Positions 7,671-16,287 are shown, counted from the stretch's first letter. The stretch is DNA of 64,000 nt from Aquisalimonas sp007126095 (GCF_048323695.1 NZ_JBLWFT010000004.1:186001-250000); one strand, 5' to 3'. The notes: generated by a model from the sequence alone, not told the origin. Program-made: numbers and translations.

Positions 7671-8876
7671 TTATCCATGGATGATGAGTAGCTCGGTGAG
7701 GACAATCCCTGCCACCGGCAATATCAAGAATATCAAGAACAGGAACGCAAACGCATAACGGGTTGCGTTTGCCGCCAGCCGGCCATACCAGGTGGCCAGC
7801 ATGACCGGGATGCTGCGTAGCGGGTACCAGATGGCGGTGCCGATCAGATTGAAGCACACGTGGAACAGCGCCACGGTCATCGCGGCGGACACCGGATTGG
7901 CCGTGGCGGCGAGAATACTGGTCACCGTGGTGCCCAGGTTGGCCCCGATCATGAACGGGAACACCCGCCGCATCGGCACCACGCCGGCCCCTGCCAGCGG
8001 TACCATCAGGCTGGTGGTGATGGTGCTCGACTGCACCATCACCGTTGAGAACACGCCCACCAGGTAGGAGCGGATGTCGTTGCGGAAGAAGTAGGTGCGG
8101 AACAGCCCGTCCATGCGTCGCAGCAGGGCGCCGCGCAGGTTCTGCACCATGAACACCAGCGAGACGAACATCAGCAGCAGGCCCATGGCCGCCATGAACA
8201 GGCCGTGGGCCATGACCGTCGGCGTGGCGAGCCCCGTCAGCCATTCGAACAGCTCCACCATCGGCCGGGTGACGACCTTCACCGGGCTGTTCGGGTTGGC
8301 CACTTCCTCCAGGCCGATCAGGTCGCTGAGCCAGTTCGCCAGCCGCGTGAGCAGCCCGCGTCCCTGCTCGTGCATGGCGCCGGAGATCCACTCCAGCGGA
8401 AACAGGATGGCGACCGTGAGCAGGTTGAAGAGATCGTGCAGCAGCGCGGCGGTGAACGAGCGGCGGAAGTTGCGGCGGATGCGGATATTCGCCAGCGAGA
8501 CGATGACGCCCGTGACGGCCGTGCCGATGTTTGCGCCCATGATGGCGAACACTGCGGTGCCCAGCGGCATGTCGCCGGCGGCCACCAGGGTCACGATCAG
8601 CGCAGTGGTGAACGACGAGCTCTGCACCAGCACCGTGACCAGCACGGCGCCCATGAGCGCGATGAACGGGTTCTCGCCGTAGGCGAATACCCGCTGCATC
8701 CAGTCGCTTTCCTCCCCGAACATGCCCAGCCCGCCGCTCATGACATTGAGGGCCGAGAGGAACAGGTAGAGGAACAGCCCGGCGTAGAGACCACGCATCC
8801 AGGCCGGCACTTCCGGAGACGTCTGGGCGCGCGCCAGCGCCGAGTCAGACGACTGGGGCAGTTGGGGTTGGGACAT
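7671..8876 (-). CDS. Na+/phosphate cotransporter, NptA/PNaS family
   Basis: Inner-membrane sodium-coupled phosphate importer, 401 residues, with two inverted repeats each bearing the QSSS-type signature: VLVQSSSFTTALIVTL in the first half and VMVQSSTITTSLMVPLAG in the second. Each is followed by a GANIGT/GANLGT element (MGANIGTAVTGV and IGANLGTTVTSI). I chose the ATG at 8876 over an upstream TTG at 8891. The PhoU domain that some relatives carry at their C-terminus is here a separate downstream gene. A Pho box lies about 93 bases upstream, so induction by phosphate starvation is expected. Confidence 0.9.
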   Translation of the reverse strand: MSQPQLPQSSDSALARAQTSPEVPAWMRGLYAGLFLYLFLSALNVMSGGLGMFGEESDWMQRVFAYGENPFIALMGAVLVTVLVQSSSFTTALIVTLVAAGDMPLGTAVFAIMGANIGTAVTGVIVSLANIRIRRNFRRSFTAALLHDLFNLLTVAILFPLEWISGAMHEQGRGLLTRLANWLSDLIGLEEVANPNSPVKVVTRPMVELFEWLTGLATPTVMAHGLFMAAMGLLLMFVSLVFMVQNLRGALLRRMDGLFRTYFFRNDIRSYLVGVFSTVMVQSSTITTSLMVPLAGAGVVPMRRVFPFMIGANLGTTVTSILAATANPVSAAMTVALFHVCFNLIGTAIWYPLRSIPVMLATWYGRLAANATRYAFAFLFLIFLILPVAGIVLTELLIIHG

Positions 8877-8950
8877 GAGTAATCGAGGCAACCCTTGTTC
8901 TTGAGCCGGGGGAAGCGTGCCCGAAAGGCGGGTAGGTTACAAGTAGATGA

Positions 8951-8986
8951 ATGTTACGTTTCTGTTACATGACCGTTTGATGACGG
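8951..8986 (-). promoter_or_regulatory. Pho box and probable -10 of the phosphate cotransporter operon
   Basis: On the minus strand, CCGTCAT-CAAA-CGGTCAT (8986 down to 8969) matches the PhoB direct-repeat consensus of two CTGTCAT units separated by 4 A/T-rich bases, each unit with one mismatch. Twelve bases further is TAACAT (8956-8951), a plausible -10, which is the normal spacing for PhoB-activated promoters whose box replaces the -35. It precedes the cotransporter start by about 93 bases. Confidence 0.7.
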
Positions 8987-8999
8987 GCGGCCTTCCCCG

Positions 9000-9239
9000 T
9001 TACGTGGACCGGTCGTCAATGAGCCGCTCCAGGGCGCGCGCTCGCGCCTCTTGCCGGCTCAGCGGCTCCGGTGATTGGGAGTGCTCCAGATCCTCCAGCC
9101 GCTGCGCCTGGGCCTGGTCGCCGGAGCAGGCGCGGGTGAGCCGGTCGTTCCCGGGGTCGACAGCGCCACGGCGGCGCCGCAGCCACACCACCAGCGCCAC
9201 GACACCGATCGCCGCACCGATCAACAGAAGTTCAGACAT
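9000..9239 (-). CDS. small single-pass membrane protein, unknown
   Basis: A 79-residue protein with one N-terminal helix (about residues 3-20), an Arg-rich stop-transfer (RRRRG) and a polar cytoplasmic tail rich in Glu, Arg and Gln, predicted helical. It lies 50 bases downstream of trpB2 on the same strand and ahead of the Pho-regulated operon. No family is recognised. The membrane-anchor plus basic stop-transfer layout supports it being real. Confidence 0.55.
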   Translation of the reverse strand: MSELLLIGAAIGVVALVVWLRRRRGAVDPGNDRLTRACSGDQAQAQRLEDLEHSQSPEPLSRQEARARALERLIDDRST

Positions 9240-9289
9240 TCAATACCTCCGTCGGCGCATGCAACCGGTGCAGGGTGCCGTGGCGTGGT

Positions 9290-10648
9290 TCAAACGGATG
9301 GTAGGCCGGCCAGGGCCATGGCCGCCTCGGATTCGGCATACTCCTGGTCGTGCAGCTTGCCGGCGAGATAGTCGGTGTACGCCTGCATGTCGAAGTTGCC
9401 GTGGCCGCACAGGTTGAACAGGATCGCCTTGCTCTCGCCCGTCTCCCGGCACTTGCGCGCCTCGTCCAGCGCCGCCTTGACAGCGTGGTTGGCTTCCGGG
9501 GCGGGGATGATGCCTTCCGCACGGGCGAACTCCAGGCCGGCGGCGAAGCACTCCAGCTGTTCGTAGGCCCGCGGCTTGATCAGGCCGAGGTCGGCCAGGT
9601 GGCTGATCTGCGGCGCCATGCCGTGGTAGCGCAGCCCGCCGGCGTGGAAGCCGGAGGGCACGAAGCCGGAGCCCAGGGTGTGCATCTTGGTCAGAGGCGT
9701 GAGGTGTGCCGTGTCGCCGAAATCGTAGGCGAAGCGGCCCTTCGTGAGGGTCGGGCAGGCGGCCGGCTCCACCGCGATGAACTCCATCGACTTGCCGCCG
9801 CGCAGCTGATCGCCCAGGAACGGGAACACCAGTCCGGCAAAGTTGCTGCCACCGCCGGTGCAGCCGATGACCATGTCGGGCTCGTCGTCGGCCATGGCCA
9901 TTTGCTCCCGCGCCTCGATGCCGGTGACGGTCTGGTGCAGGAGGACGTGGTTGAGCACGCTGCCCAGGGCGTAGCGCGTGTCATCGCGCTGCACGGCCAT
10001 CTCCACCGCCTCGCTGATGGCGATGCCCAGGCTGCCGGTGCTGTCCGGGTGCTCGGCGAGAATCGCCCGGCCGGCTTGGGTGGTGTCGCTGGGGCTGGCG
10101 ATGCACTCGGCCCCGAAGCTTTCCATGAATGCTCGCCGGTATGGTTTCTGCTGAAAGCTCACCTTGACCATGTAGACGGCGATCTCCAGGCCGAACATGG
10201 CGCCCGCCAGCGCCAGGGACGAGCCCCACTGACCGGCCCCGGTCTCCGTGGTGATGCGTTTCACGCCTTCCTGGTGGTTGTAGAACGCCTGGGCCACCGC
10301 CGTGTTGGGCTTGTGACTGCCCGTGGGGCTGACCCCTTCGTACTTGTAGTAGATGCGCGCCGGCGTGCCCAGGGCCTGCTCCAGGCGGCGTGCCCGGTAC
10401 AGCGGGGCCGGTCGCCACTGCCGGTAGGCGGCGCGGACCGGCTCCGGGATGTCGATCTCGCGCTCGGTGCTCATCTCTTGCTCGATCACCCCGCGCGGGA
10501 ACAGCGGCAGCAGGTCATCGGCCGTGACCGGCTCGTGGGTGGCCGGGTGCAGGACCGGCGCCATGGGCTCGGGCAGGTCCGCGTTGATGTTGTACCAATG
10601 GCGGGGGATATGCGTTTCGTCGAGCAGGTATTTCACCGTGTCCGTCAT
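9290..10648 (-). CDS. trpB2: tryptophan synthase beta-like enzyme, TrpB2 type
   Basis: Pyridoxal-phosphate enzyme of the TrpB2 branch, 452 residues; canonical TrpB is near 400. Visible are the PLP-lysine segment (GSHKPNTAVAQAF), the phosphate-binding glycine run (GCTGGGSNFAGL), the substrate loop (TTETGAGQWGSSLA) and the longer N-terminal region of the second class (TEREIDIPEP). TrpB2 proteins convert indole and serine to tryptophan, often without a TrpA partner; no trpA or other trp gene is nearby, so it probably acts alone, as an indole scavenger or in another PLP reaction. Confidence 0.9.
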   Translation of the reverse strand: MTDTVKYLLDETHIPRHWYNINADLPEPMAPVLHPATHEPVTADDLLPLFPRGVIEQEMSTEREIDIPEPVRAAYRQWRPAPLYRARRLEQALGTPARIYYKYEGVSPTGSHKPNTAVAQAFYNHQEGVKRITTETGAGQWGSSLALAGAMFGLEIAVYMVKVSFQQKPYRRAFMESFGAECIASPSDTTQAGRAILAEHPDSTGSLGIAISEAVEMAVQRDDTRYALGSVLNHVLLHQTVTGIEAREQMAMADDEPDMVIGCTGGGSNFAGLVFPFLGDQLRGGKSMEFIAVEPAACPTLTKGRFAYDFGDTAHLTPLTKMHTLGSGFVPSGFHAGGLRYHGMAPQISHLADLGLIKPRAYEQLECFAAGLEFARAEGIIPAPEANHAVKAALDEARKCRETGESKAILFNLCGHGNFDMQAYTDYLAGKLHDQEYAESEAAMALAGLPSV

Positions 10649-10674
10649 GGCGCTTGCGGCCCTCTGCTGGGTTG

Positions 10675-11592
10675 CTATCGGTTGTATTGTCGCGCGAGGA
10701 GCGGGTCGACCCGGTTCCTGCCCGCGCGTTTGGCGCGGTACATGGACGCATCCGCTCGGTCGATCAACGCGTCTGCCTCTATGTCGTCACCCGGATAATG
10801 ACTGATTCCGATGCTGATCGTCATCTCCAGTTCCATGCCATTGTGGCGAACGGGTCCGTGGAACGCGGCGCGAATGGACTCGCCGATGATGGCCGCGTCC
10901 TGAGGTGAGGCCAGATCTTCCAGCAGGATCACGAACTCGTCGCCCCCCAGCCGGCACACGGTATCCCCCTCGCGCACACACCGCAGGAACCGGTTGGCAG
11001 CGGCACGCAGCATGGCGTCACCCACGGCGTGACCGTGGCGATCGTTCAGGCTCTTGAAATTGTCGATGTCGATGAACAGCACCGCAAGGGCGCTTCCCCG
11101 GCGTCGCGTGCGCGCCAGCGCCCCGGCCAGGCGGTCCATGAGCAGGAAGCGATTCGGCAGTTCCGTGAGCACGTCGTGGTGCACCAGGAACTCGACCCGG
11201 CGCTCGTGGCGCTTGTAGGCGGCCATATCGGTGAAGAAATCCACGAAGAACGTATCGTCGGGCGTCGCGCCGAGTACCCGCGTGACCGTGAGCAGCGCCG
11301 GGAAAACCTCGCCATCCTTGCGACGCCGCCAGATCTCGCCACACCAGGAGCCTGTGGTCATCAGCCTGTCGTAGATGGCCTGGTAGAAGGCGTCGTCGTG
11401 GTGGCCACTGCGGAACATCGTTGGCTGCCGGCCGTGGACCTCGTCGAAGGCGTAGCCGGTGATCTCCGTGAAGGCCTGATTCACCCAGCAGATCTCGCGG
11501 TTCGCATCGGCCACCAGCACGGCTTCCGAGGTATGGTCCAGAATCCGTTCCGCCACGCCGGAAGGAAATTTGGGCTGTACCTGATCGCCCAT
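10675..11592 (-). CDS. PAS-GGDEF diguanylate cyclase
   Basis: Cytoplasmic c-di-GMP synthase of 305 residues. An N-terminal PAS domain (about 12-125; AVLVADANREICWVNQAF, then ITGYAFDEVHGR) with a PAC-like end (FFVDFFTDMAAYKRHE) is followed by a GGDEF domain. GGDEF is at 216-220, with an RxxD inhibition site at R207-D210 (REGD). The ATG at 11592 is preferred because GAGGGG sits 6-11 bases before it; a start at 11661 would lack this. The gene is separate from the membrane cyclase at 4044-5168, giving two GGDEF enzymes within 8 kb with different sensory inputs. Confidence 0.88.
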   Translation of the reverse strand: MGDQVQPKFPSGVAERILDHTSEAVLVADANREICWVNQAFTEITGYAFDEVHGRQPTMFRSGHHDDAFYQAIYDRLMTTGSWCGEIWRRRKDGEVFPALLTVTRVLGATPDDTFFVDFFTDMAAYKRHERRVEFLVHHDVLTELPNRFLLMDRLAGALARTRRRGSALAVLFIDIDNFKSLNDRHGHAVGDAMLRAAANRFLRCVREGDTVCRLGGDEFVILLEDLASPQDAAIIGESIRAAFHGPVRHNGMELEMTISIGISHYPGDDIEADALIDRADASMYRAKRAGRNRVDPLLARQYNR

Positions 11593-11710
11593 GCAGCGCC
11601 CCTCTGTCGTTGTTGTGTTCGGGCGCGCCCCTGGCCTCCTTCGGGTCAACGTACGCGCCACGCGGGTCGGTGTGAATTGTACGTACGTTCAGTGTGGCCG
11701 AGAATACCGG

Positions 11711-12289
11711 TTACTGCCTGTCGGGTGCCTTGTCCCGGATCTCGATGGTGTCGGCCAGGCGCATGACCAGTTCGCCGATGAATAGAGACAGCAGAAAGCC
11801 GCCCAGGCACAGGCCCCACAGGAGTGCGGCGTAGCTGGCAGGTGCGCCGCCCTGCAGCAGGTGCAGGCTTGTCACGAGAAAGGCGACACCGAGGGCAATC
11901 GTGCCGCCCGCCATGGCCATGGCCTGGAGAACGCCCCGCCGGATGCGGATCACCGTGGCTGGTGTCAGCGCCGCGTTGCGGATGGCCTGATCCAGCGTCA
12001 CCCGGCCGGTCACCAGAACAATCCGTGCCAGATAGACACCGGCGCCGATCAGCGCGGCGGCTCCCACCCAGGGCGTGACCGTGTGGATGGCGTTCGGTGG
12101 CGCCAGCAGCCAGATGCCAATGGTGAGAGCCAGCAGGAGCGGGCTGAGCCGTGGCAGCAACCGGTGTATGCCGGTGCGCGAGCCAAACGCCTGGAGCAGC
12201 GCCCGCTCCCGCGCCGGGATGGCGGGCGTGGAGCACGCCTGCTCCATGGTGGCGGCAGGGTGGTCGCGGCGATCTGTCATGGGGCTCAT
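11711..12289 (-). CDS. integral membrane protein, unknown
   Basis: A 192-residue protein with four predicted membrane helices (roughly residues 47-65, 73-92, 123-143 and 150-172) after a polar N-terminus of about 45 residues. The start at 12289 is supported by AAAGGATACC directly upstream. It is divergent from the VOC dioxygenase gene with a 71-base shared promoter region. No family is recognised. The C-terminal tail (RLADTIEIRDKAPDRQ) is charged and probably cytoplasmic. Confidence 0.6.
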   Translation of the reverse strand: MSPMTDRRDHPAATMEQACSTPAIPARERALLQAFGSRTGIHRLLPRLSPLLLALTIGIWLLAPPNAIHTVTPWVGAAALIGAGVYLARIVLVTGRVTLDQAIRNAALTPATVIRIRRGVLQAMAMAGGTIALGVAFLVTSLHLLQGGAPASYAALLWGLCLGGFLLSLFIGELVMRLADTIEIRDKAPDRQ

Positions 12290-12360
12290 GGTATCCTTTA
12301 CCAGACTTGTGCAGAGTATGACACGCCGCGTAACGCAATGGTTCTGGAGGTTCGTTCACC

Positions 12361-13308
12361 ATGCAGCTCAAGGGCATTCATCACCTCACCGCCGTGAGCG
12401 CCGACGCGCCCGGGAACTATGCTTTCTACACCCGTACCCTGGGGCTGCGGCTCGTGAAAAAGACCGTGAACCAGGACCAGACCGAGGCCTATCATCTGTT
12501 CTATGCCGACGCCGAAGGCTCGCCCGGTACCGACATCACCTTCTTCGATTTTCCGGCACCGCCGGAGCAGCGGGGCAGTCAGAGTATCGTGCGCACCGCC
12601 TTCCGGGTTGCGGGAGAAGAGACGTTGCGGTGGTGGCAGGATCGGTTCCAATCACTTGGCGTGACCCACGGGCCGGTCGCCGAGCGTGACGGCCGGCTGA
12701 CGCTGGATTTCGAGGATCACGAAGGGCAGCGCCTGGCGCTGGTGGATGACGGTGGTGCCGGCGAGGCACACCCGTGGGAGCGCAGCCCCGTGCCCATGGA
12801 ACACCAGATCCGGGGCCTCGGGCCGATCACCATCAGCATCCGCCACCACGAGCCCACCGACGCGCTCCTCACTCAGGTCATGGGCATGACCCACGCTCGC
12901 TCCTACGAACACGACGGGGCGAACGTGTTGGTCTACAGTATGGGGCCCGGGGGCGCGGGGGCGGAGCTGCACGTGGCGGTGGAGCCGGACCGGCCCCAGG
13001 CACAGCCCGGCGCCGGTGGTGTTCACCATGTCGCGTTCCGGGTGGATGATGCCGACTACGACGACTGGGCGCAGCATCTGGCGGCCATCCGGCTGCCCAA
13101 CAGCGGGCCGGTGGATCGGTACTATTTCCGCAGCCTGTATTTCCGGGAGCCCAACGGTATCCTGTTCGAGCTGGCCTCCGATGGCCCCGGGTTCGCCACT
13201 GATGAGCCGAAGGAAGCCATGGGCGAGAGCCTGGCCCTGCCGCCGTTCCTGGAACCGCAAAGGGAGTCGATCGAGCGCCGGCTCAAGCCGCTGGATACAA
13301 AGCTCTAG
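12361..13308 (+). CDS. VOC-superfamily ring-cleaving dioxygenase (LinE/MhqO-like)
   Basis: A 315-residue protein with two vicinal-oxygen-chelate modules. The first begins GIHHLTAVSADAPGN, the second carries VHHVAFRVDD and the terminal metal-ligand Glu region (FREPNGILFELASDG). This His/His/Glu arrangement is that of Fe(II) extradiol-type or quinol-cleaving dioxygenases annotated as glyoxalase or LinE/MhqO-like. The true substrate is unknown; relatives act on hydroquinones. GGAGG lies 11 bases before the ATG. The palindromic repeat cluster follows its stop directly. Confidence 0.8.
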   Translation: MQLKGIHHLTAVSADAPGNYAFYTRTLGLRLVKKTVNQDQTEAYHLFYADAEGSPGTDITFFDFPAPPEQRGSQSIVRTAFRVAGEETLRWWQDRFQSLGVTHGPVAERDGRLTLDFEDHEGQRLALVDDGGAGEAHPWERSPVPMEHQIRGLGPITISIRHHEPTDALLTQVMGMTHARSYEHDGANVLVYSMGPGGAGAELHVAVEPDRPQAQPGAGGVHHVAFRVDDADYDDWAQHLAAIRLPNSGPVDRYYFRSLYFREPNGILFELASDGPGFATDEPKEAMGESLALPPFLEPQRESIERRLKPLDTKL

Positions 13309-13352
13309 GCAGATCGACCGCGGCTGGGTACCGGAAGGCCGAGTCTTTGGCT

Positions 13353-13518
13353 GGTGGACCTGAAGGTCCACCCTACGAGACGTGAAGGTTCACCCTGCGG
13401 GTGCCATGGGAACCGTGTAGCCGCGAGCCCGCGTAGGGTGGACCTTCAGGTCCACCGCACCCGGGATCGGTTCTCCCCGGCCGTCGCCTCAGGCGTAGGG
13501 TGGACCTTCAGGTCCACC
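13353..13518. repeat. cluster of palindromic repeats (three good copies, one decayed)
   Basis: The unit is a 20-base palindrome, GGTGGACCTTCAGGTCCACC (9-base arms, 2-base centre), with CGTAG on one side. Good copies lie at 13353-13377 (inverted), 13432-13456 and 13494-13518 (direct); a degraded copy is at about 13382-13398. It fills most of the 218-base gap between the dioxygenase stop and a convergent membrane-protein gene. Head-to-head spacing resembles REP/BIME elements, and such hairpins often sit between convergent genes. Further copies flank the immunity-like genes at 55.7-58.1 kb. Confidence 0.85.
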
Positions 13519-13526
13519 AAACCGAC

Positions 13527-13934
13527 TTACAGCACCAGCGGCCTGCGCCCGTAACGGCGGCGCAACCAGTTCATGGACTGGAACACCGCCGGCCGGCTGA
13601 CGATCCACCGCTCCAGCCGGTACTTCCCGGGGAAGTTGAGCAGGCTTAGCCCGACCAGGATCGTCAGCACCCCCTGGCCTGGCAGCACCAGCATCAACAG
13701 GCCGGCAACCACCAAAACCGCCCCGACCACGTTCTTGATGAGCAGTACGCTGTAGCGGACCAGCGGATGCCGCGGTGCCAGCATGCGCTCACGCCTTCGT
13801 CGGTGGGCGAAGTACCGGCGCGGCAACCGCACGACGATCACGGGAACCAGTACCAGCCCGGCCACCAGCATCATCAGCGAGCCGGCGGCCATCCACCACA
13901 TCAGCACCGGATTGCCGAACAGCCAGTCCATCAC
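13527..13934 (-). CDS. PGPGW-type small membrane protein
   Basis: A 135-residue protein with two clear membrane regions (about residues 8-30 and 62-95). The second holds VLPGQGVLTILVGLSLLNFPGK, matching the PGPGW-type transmembrane family motif in which a Pro-Gly-rich turn separates helices. The arginine-rich loops suggest cytoplasmic sides. It lies 24 bases downstream of the SPFH gene and is probably co-transcribed with the NfeD/SPFH pair. Function in this family is not established. Confidence 0.7.
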   Translation of the reverse strand: MMDWLFGNPVLMWWMAAGSLMMLVAGLVLVPVIVVRLPRRYFAHRRRRERMLAPRHPLVRYSVLLIKNVVGAVLVVAGLLMLVLPGQGVLTILVGLSLLNFPGKYRLERWIVSRPAVFQSMNWLRRRYGRRPLVL

Positions 13935-13958
13935 CTGTGCAGGCCTCCCTGGCGGCCG

Positions 13959-14948
13959 CTAGCGTCCAGCGCCCGGAACCGAGCGCAGCAGCTCCTGAAT
14001 GCCGCCCACCGAGCCCATCAGCGAGCTGGTTTCCGCAGGAATGAACACGCGGTCGCCGTTCTTCGCCATGTCCGGCAGCATCTCGATGTACTTCTGCGCC
14101 ACTAGATACTGCACCGCCTGTTGAGCGCTGGCCTGGCCGCCCATGGAGTCGACGATCTTGCGGATGGCCTCCGCCTCACCTTCGGCCACCAGCACCGCCG
14201 CCTGCTTGTCTCCTTCCGCGTTGGCGATGGCGGCGTCGCGCTCGCCCTGGGCCTGCAGGATGGCGGCCTGCTTGTCGCCCTCAGCCTGGAGGATCTCCGA
14301 CTCCCTGTACCCTTCGGCTTCGCGCACCTTGGCGCGCCGGTTCCGCTCGGCAACCATCTGCTGGTTCATGGCCTCGCGGATCTCGTTGGGCACCGAGATG
14401 TCGCGGATCTCCACCCGGTTCACCTTGACACCCCATTTGTCGCCGGCTTCGTCCATGGTGGCCCGCAGGCGGTCGTTGATGTCCTGGCGGGACTCGAAGA
14501 TCTTGTCCAGCTCCATGGTGCCGATCTCCGAGCGCAGGGAGGTCTGCGCCAGGGTCTGGATGGCCAGCACCAGGTTCTCGGTGCCGTACACCGATGCCTG
14601 CGGATCCAGGATCTGGTAGTACAGCACGCCGTCCACCTGGGTGTTGACGTTGTCCTTGGTGATCACCGACTGTGCCGGGAAATCCAGCACGATCTCGCGC
14701 ATGTCGATGAGCCGCTCCTGGGTCACGAACGGCTCGTCCCCCTTGAAGCGCAGGATGCTGATGGCGCGGGGCTGATCAATGAACGGAATGATGAACCGCA
14801 GGCCCGGCTCCAGCACTCGGTGGAACTTGCCCAGACGCTCGATGACCATGGTGCGGCGCTGGTGCACCATGACCAGCCCCTGGACCAGGAGCACCACCAC
14901 CAGGGCGAGCGCGATCAGCGCAATGATTCCGGAAACCGGGATATCCAT
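13959..14948 (-). CDS. SPFH/stomatin-like membrane protein (QmcA type)
   Basis: A 329-residue protein with one N-terminal helix (about 6-28), an SPFH/band-7 domain (about 30-190; RLGKFHRVLEPGLRFIIPFID, then IGTMELDKIFESR) and a long Ala/Glu-rich coiled region (AEGDKQAAILQAQGERDAA), ending in a hydrophobic C-terminal segment. This is the QmcA/slipin layout; such proteins form large membrane-associated oligomers and scaffold membrane microdomains. The ATG at 14948 has GAGG 8-11 bases before it. The NfeD-like gene 52 bases upstream is the standard partner, as in the E. coli qmcA-ybbK pair. Confidence 0.92.
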   Translation of the reverse strand: MDIPVSGIIALIALALVVVLLVQGLVMVHQRRTMVIERLGKFHRVLEPGLRFIIPFIDQPRAISILRFKGDEPFVTQERLIDMREIVLDFPAQSVITKDNVNTQVDGVLYYQILDPQASVYGTENLVLAIQTLAQTSLRSEIGTMELDKIFESRQDINDRLRATMDEAGDKWGVKVNRVEIRDISVPNEIREAMNQQMVAERNRRAKVREAEGYRESEILQAEGDKQAAILQAQGERDAAIANAEGDKQAAVLVAEGEAEAIRKIVDSMGGQASAQQAVQYLVAQKYIEMLPDMAKNGDRVFIPAETSSLMGSVGGIQELLRSVPGAGR

Positions 14949-15000
14949 GACAATCAGCCTCTTCGTTTGAACTGGCCCGGCGTCAGACAACGCCGGCAGA

Positions 15001-15456
15001 TTAGTGTTGCGGGTCGGGGTGTTCCGGCTCGACCACGGCGGTGATGCCTTCGAAACGGCGGATGCGCACACGGTCGCCCGGGTGCAGATGACCCCCGTCG
15101 GCCCGCCGCGCCGGGAAGAAGTCGCCGAGAAACACGACTCCGGCGGTGCTGTCGCGCATCTCCACCGACAACACGCGCTCCTGCACCCGCGGGTCGTCAT
15201 GGCCCGCGCCCGCCTCGCCCCGGGTCGACCGGCGGAACAGCCACAGCAGCAGCGGCAGCGCGAGTACCCCGGTGACTGCGGCCACGCCGAACTGTGCCGG
15301 CACGCTGTCCGGCACGACCCAGGCGGCGACGGCGCCCGCCACGGCCATCACCGTGAAGGTCAGACGCAGCCCGTCGGTGCCGCCCACGATGAGCAGGTCC
15401 ACAAGCAACAGGGCGGCAGCAACGAGTATCCAGATGACCCAGGGATCAACAATCAT
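15001..15456 (-). CDS. NfeD-family membrane protein
   Basis: A 151-residue protein with membrane helices at about residues 6-28, 33-50 and 58-75 and a C-terminal soluble OB-fold-like domain (VLSVEMRDSTAGVVFLGDFF, then GDRVRIRRFEGITAVVEP) typical of short NfeD proteins. NfeD partners pair with SPFH proteins in membrane-domain organisation; the neighbour downstream is exactly that. I start it at the ATG at 15456 because the longer frame has no membrane-protein character. Confidence 0.85.
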   Translation of the reverse strand: MIVDPWVIWILVAAALLLVDLLIVGGTDGLRLTFTVMAVAGAVAAWVVPDSVPAQFGVAAVTGVLALPLLLWLFRRSTRGEAGAGHDDPRVQERVLSVEMRDSTAGVVFLGDFFPARRADGGHLHPGDRVRIRRFEGITAVVEPEHPDPQH

Positions 15457-15547
15457 GTACGTGTTCCGTGTCGCGGCGGGCGAGCGTGCCCGGTCATGCC
15501 AACCGTCCGGCCCGCAGTGTACCCGAACTCGTCCGGGCTGGCGGCCA

Positions 15548-16036
15548 TCAGGGTGCGGGCGGTGGTGTGTCGTTGTCATCCTGCGGCTGCGGTCGGGCGC
15601 CCGAGCGGTCATGGGCGATGTCGCCGAGCTGGATGTTGAGCGCCTCCACGGAAATCTGGATCTCGCGCATGGATAGCGCCAGGGAGAGCATCATCAGCAG
15701 CAGGCTGACCACGAATAGCGCCGTGGCAATCACGCTCCAGCCCGCCATCAGCAGCAGCATGCACAGCACGCAGATGAACAGGCTTGAAACACCCAGCACC
15801 TGCATGTTGCGGATCAGGATCACCCGCCGCTGCAGGTTCTCGATCTGCCGGTAGACGGTTTCCTCGTGGGTGTCCTGGTAGCGCGACTGCAGGTCGCGGA
15901 TCAGTGCCGCCAGGGCCAGAAACCGGTTGGTGTAGGCCAGCAGCAGCAGTGAAATGGCCGGGAACAGCAGGGCCGGGGTGGCCAGTGTCAGGTCCATGGC
16001 GGGGAGTGCGTCCTCGATGGCGGCGAGCGGAATCAT
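15548..16036 (-). CDS. DUF2721-like membrane protein
   Basis: A 162-residue protein with a first helix at about 19-40 (LATPALLFPAISLLLLAYTNR), a polar helical stretch with LAALIRDLQ and EETVYRQIENLQRRVILIRN, then two adjoining helices (about 80-125) and an acidic, Pro-rich tail. The pattern of an N-terminal helix followed by an R-L-x2-R-type segment and a double helix matches DUF2721 proteins, of unknown function. It lies upstream of the NfeD gene on the same strand, with its end 91 bases before the NfeD start. Confidence 0.65.
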   Translation of the reverse strand: MIPLAAIEDALPAMDLTLATPALLFPAISLLLLAYTNRFLALAALIRDLQSRYQDTHEETVYRQIENLQRRVILIRNMQVLGVSSLFICVLCMLLLMAGWSVIATALFVVSLLLMMLSLALSMREIQISVEALNIQLGDIAHDRSGARPQPQDDNDTPPPAP

Positions 16037-16170
16037 GGCGAAGAGAATGGGGCGCCCGCCAGCCGGGATGCAAGTGTTCCTTGGCGCTCAGGGAGCGTAG
16101 CGCCCATGTGCAAGGTCTTCCCGGCAGCGACGTTGCCTGGGTTGACCCCCCATGCGGTTGGCCGCCAATA

Positions 16171-16194
16171 TGCGGACTGACGCGTCCGTCCGCA
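16171..16194. promoter_or_regulatory. inverted repeat upstream of the TetR gene, candidate operator
   Basis: TGCGGAC and GTCCGCA form a perfect 7-base inverted repeat around a 10-base centre, 94 bases before the tetR-type start and in the 251-base gap between the divergent DUF2721-like and TetR genes. Length and symmetry suit a TetR-family dimer site. A TTGACC is nearby, but I cannot place a convincing -10. The rest of the gap shows no gene. Confidence 0.4.
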
Positions 16195-16287
16195 ATGGGT
16201 CGAAACACACTTCCGGCGGCTTGACCCCAAGCACACTCGAGGTCATAGCTTTCCGCTTCGCGCTGGAGGGAACAGGGCACTCCATTC

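Noticed and set aside
12652..13371. Minus-strand frame over the VOC dioxygenase gene
   Set aside because: The plus-strand dioxygenase has clear family motifs; the opposite frame has none.
13309..13526. Insertion sequence remnant
   Set aside because: No transposase fragment or terminal inverted repeats with target duplication; only short palindromes.
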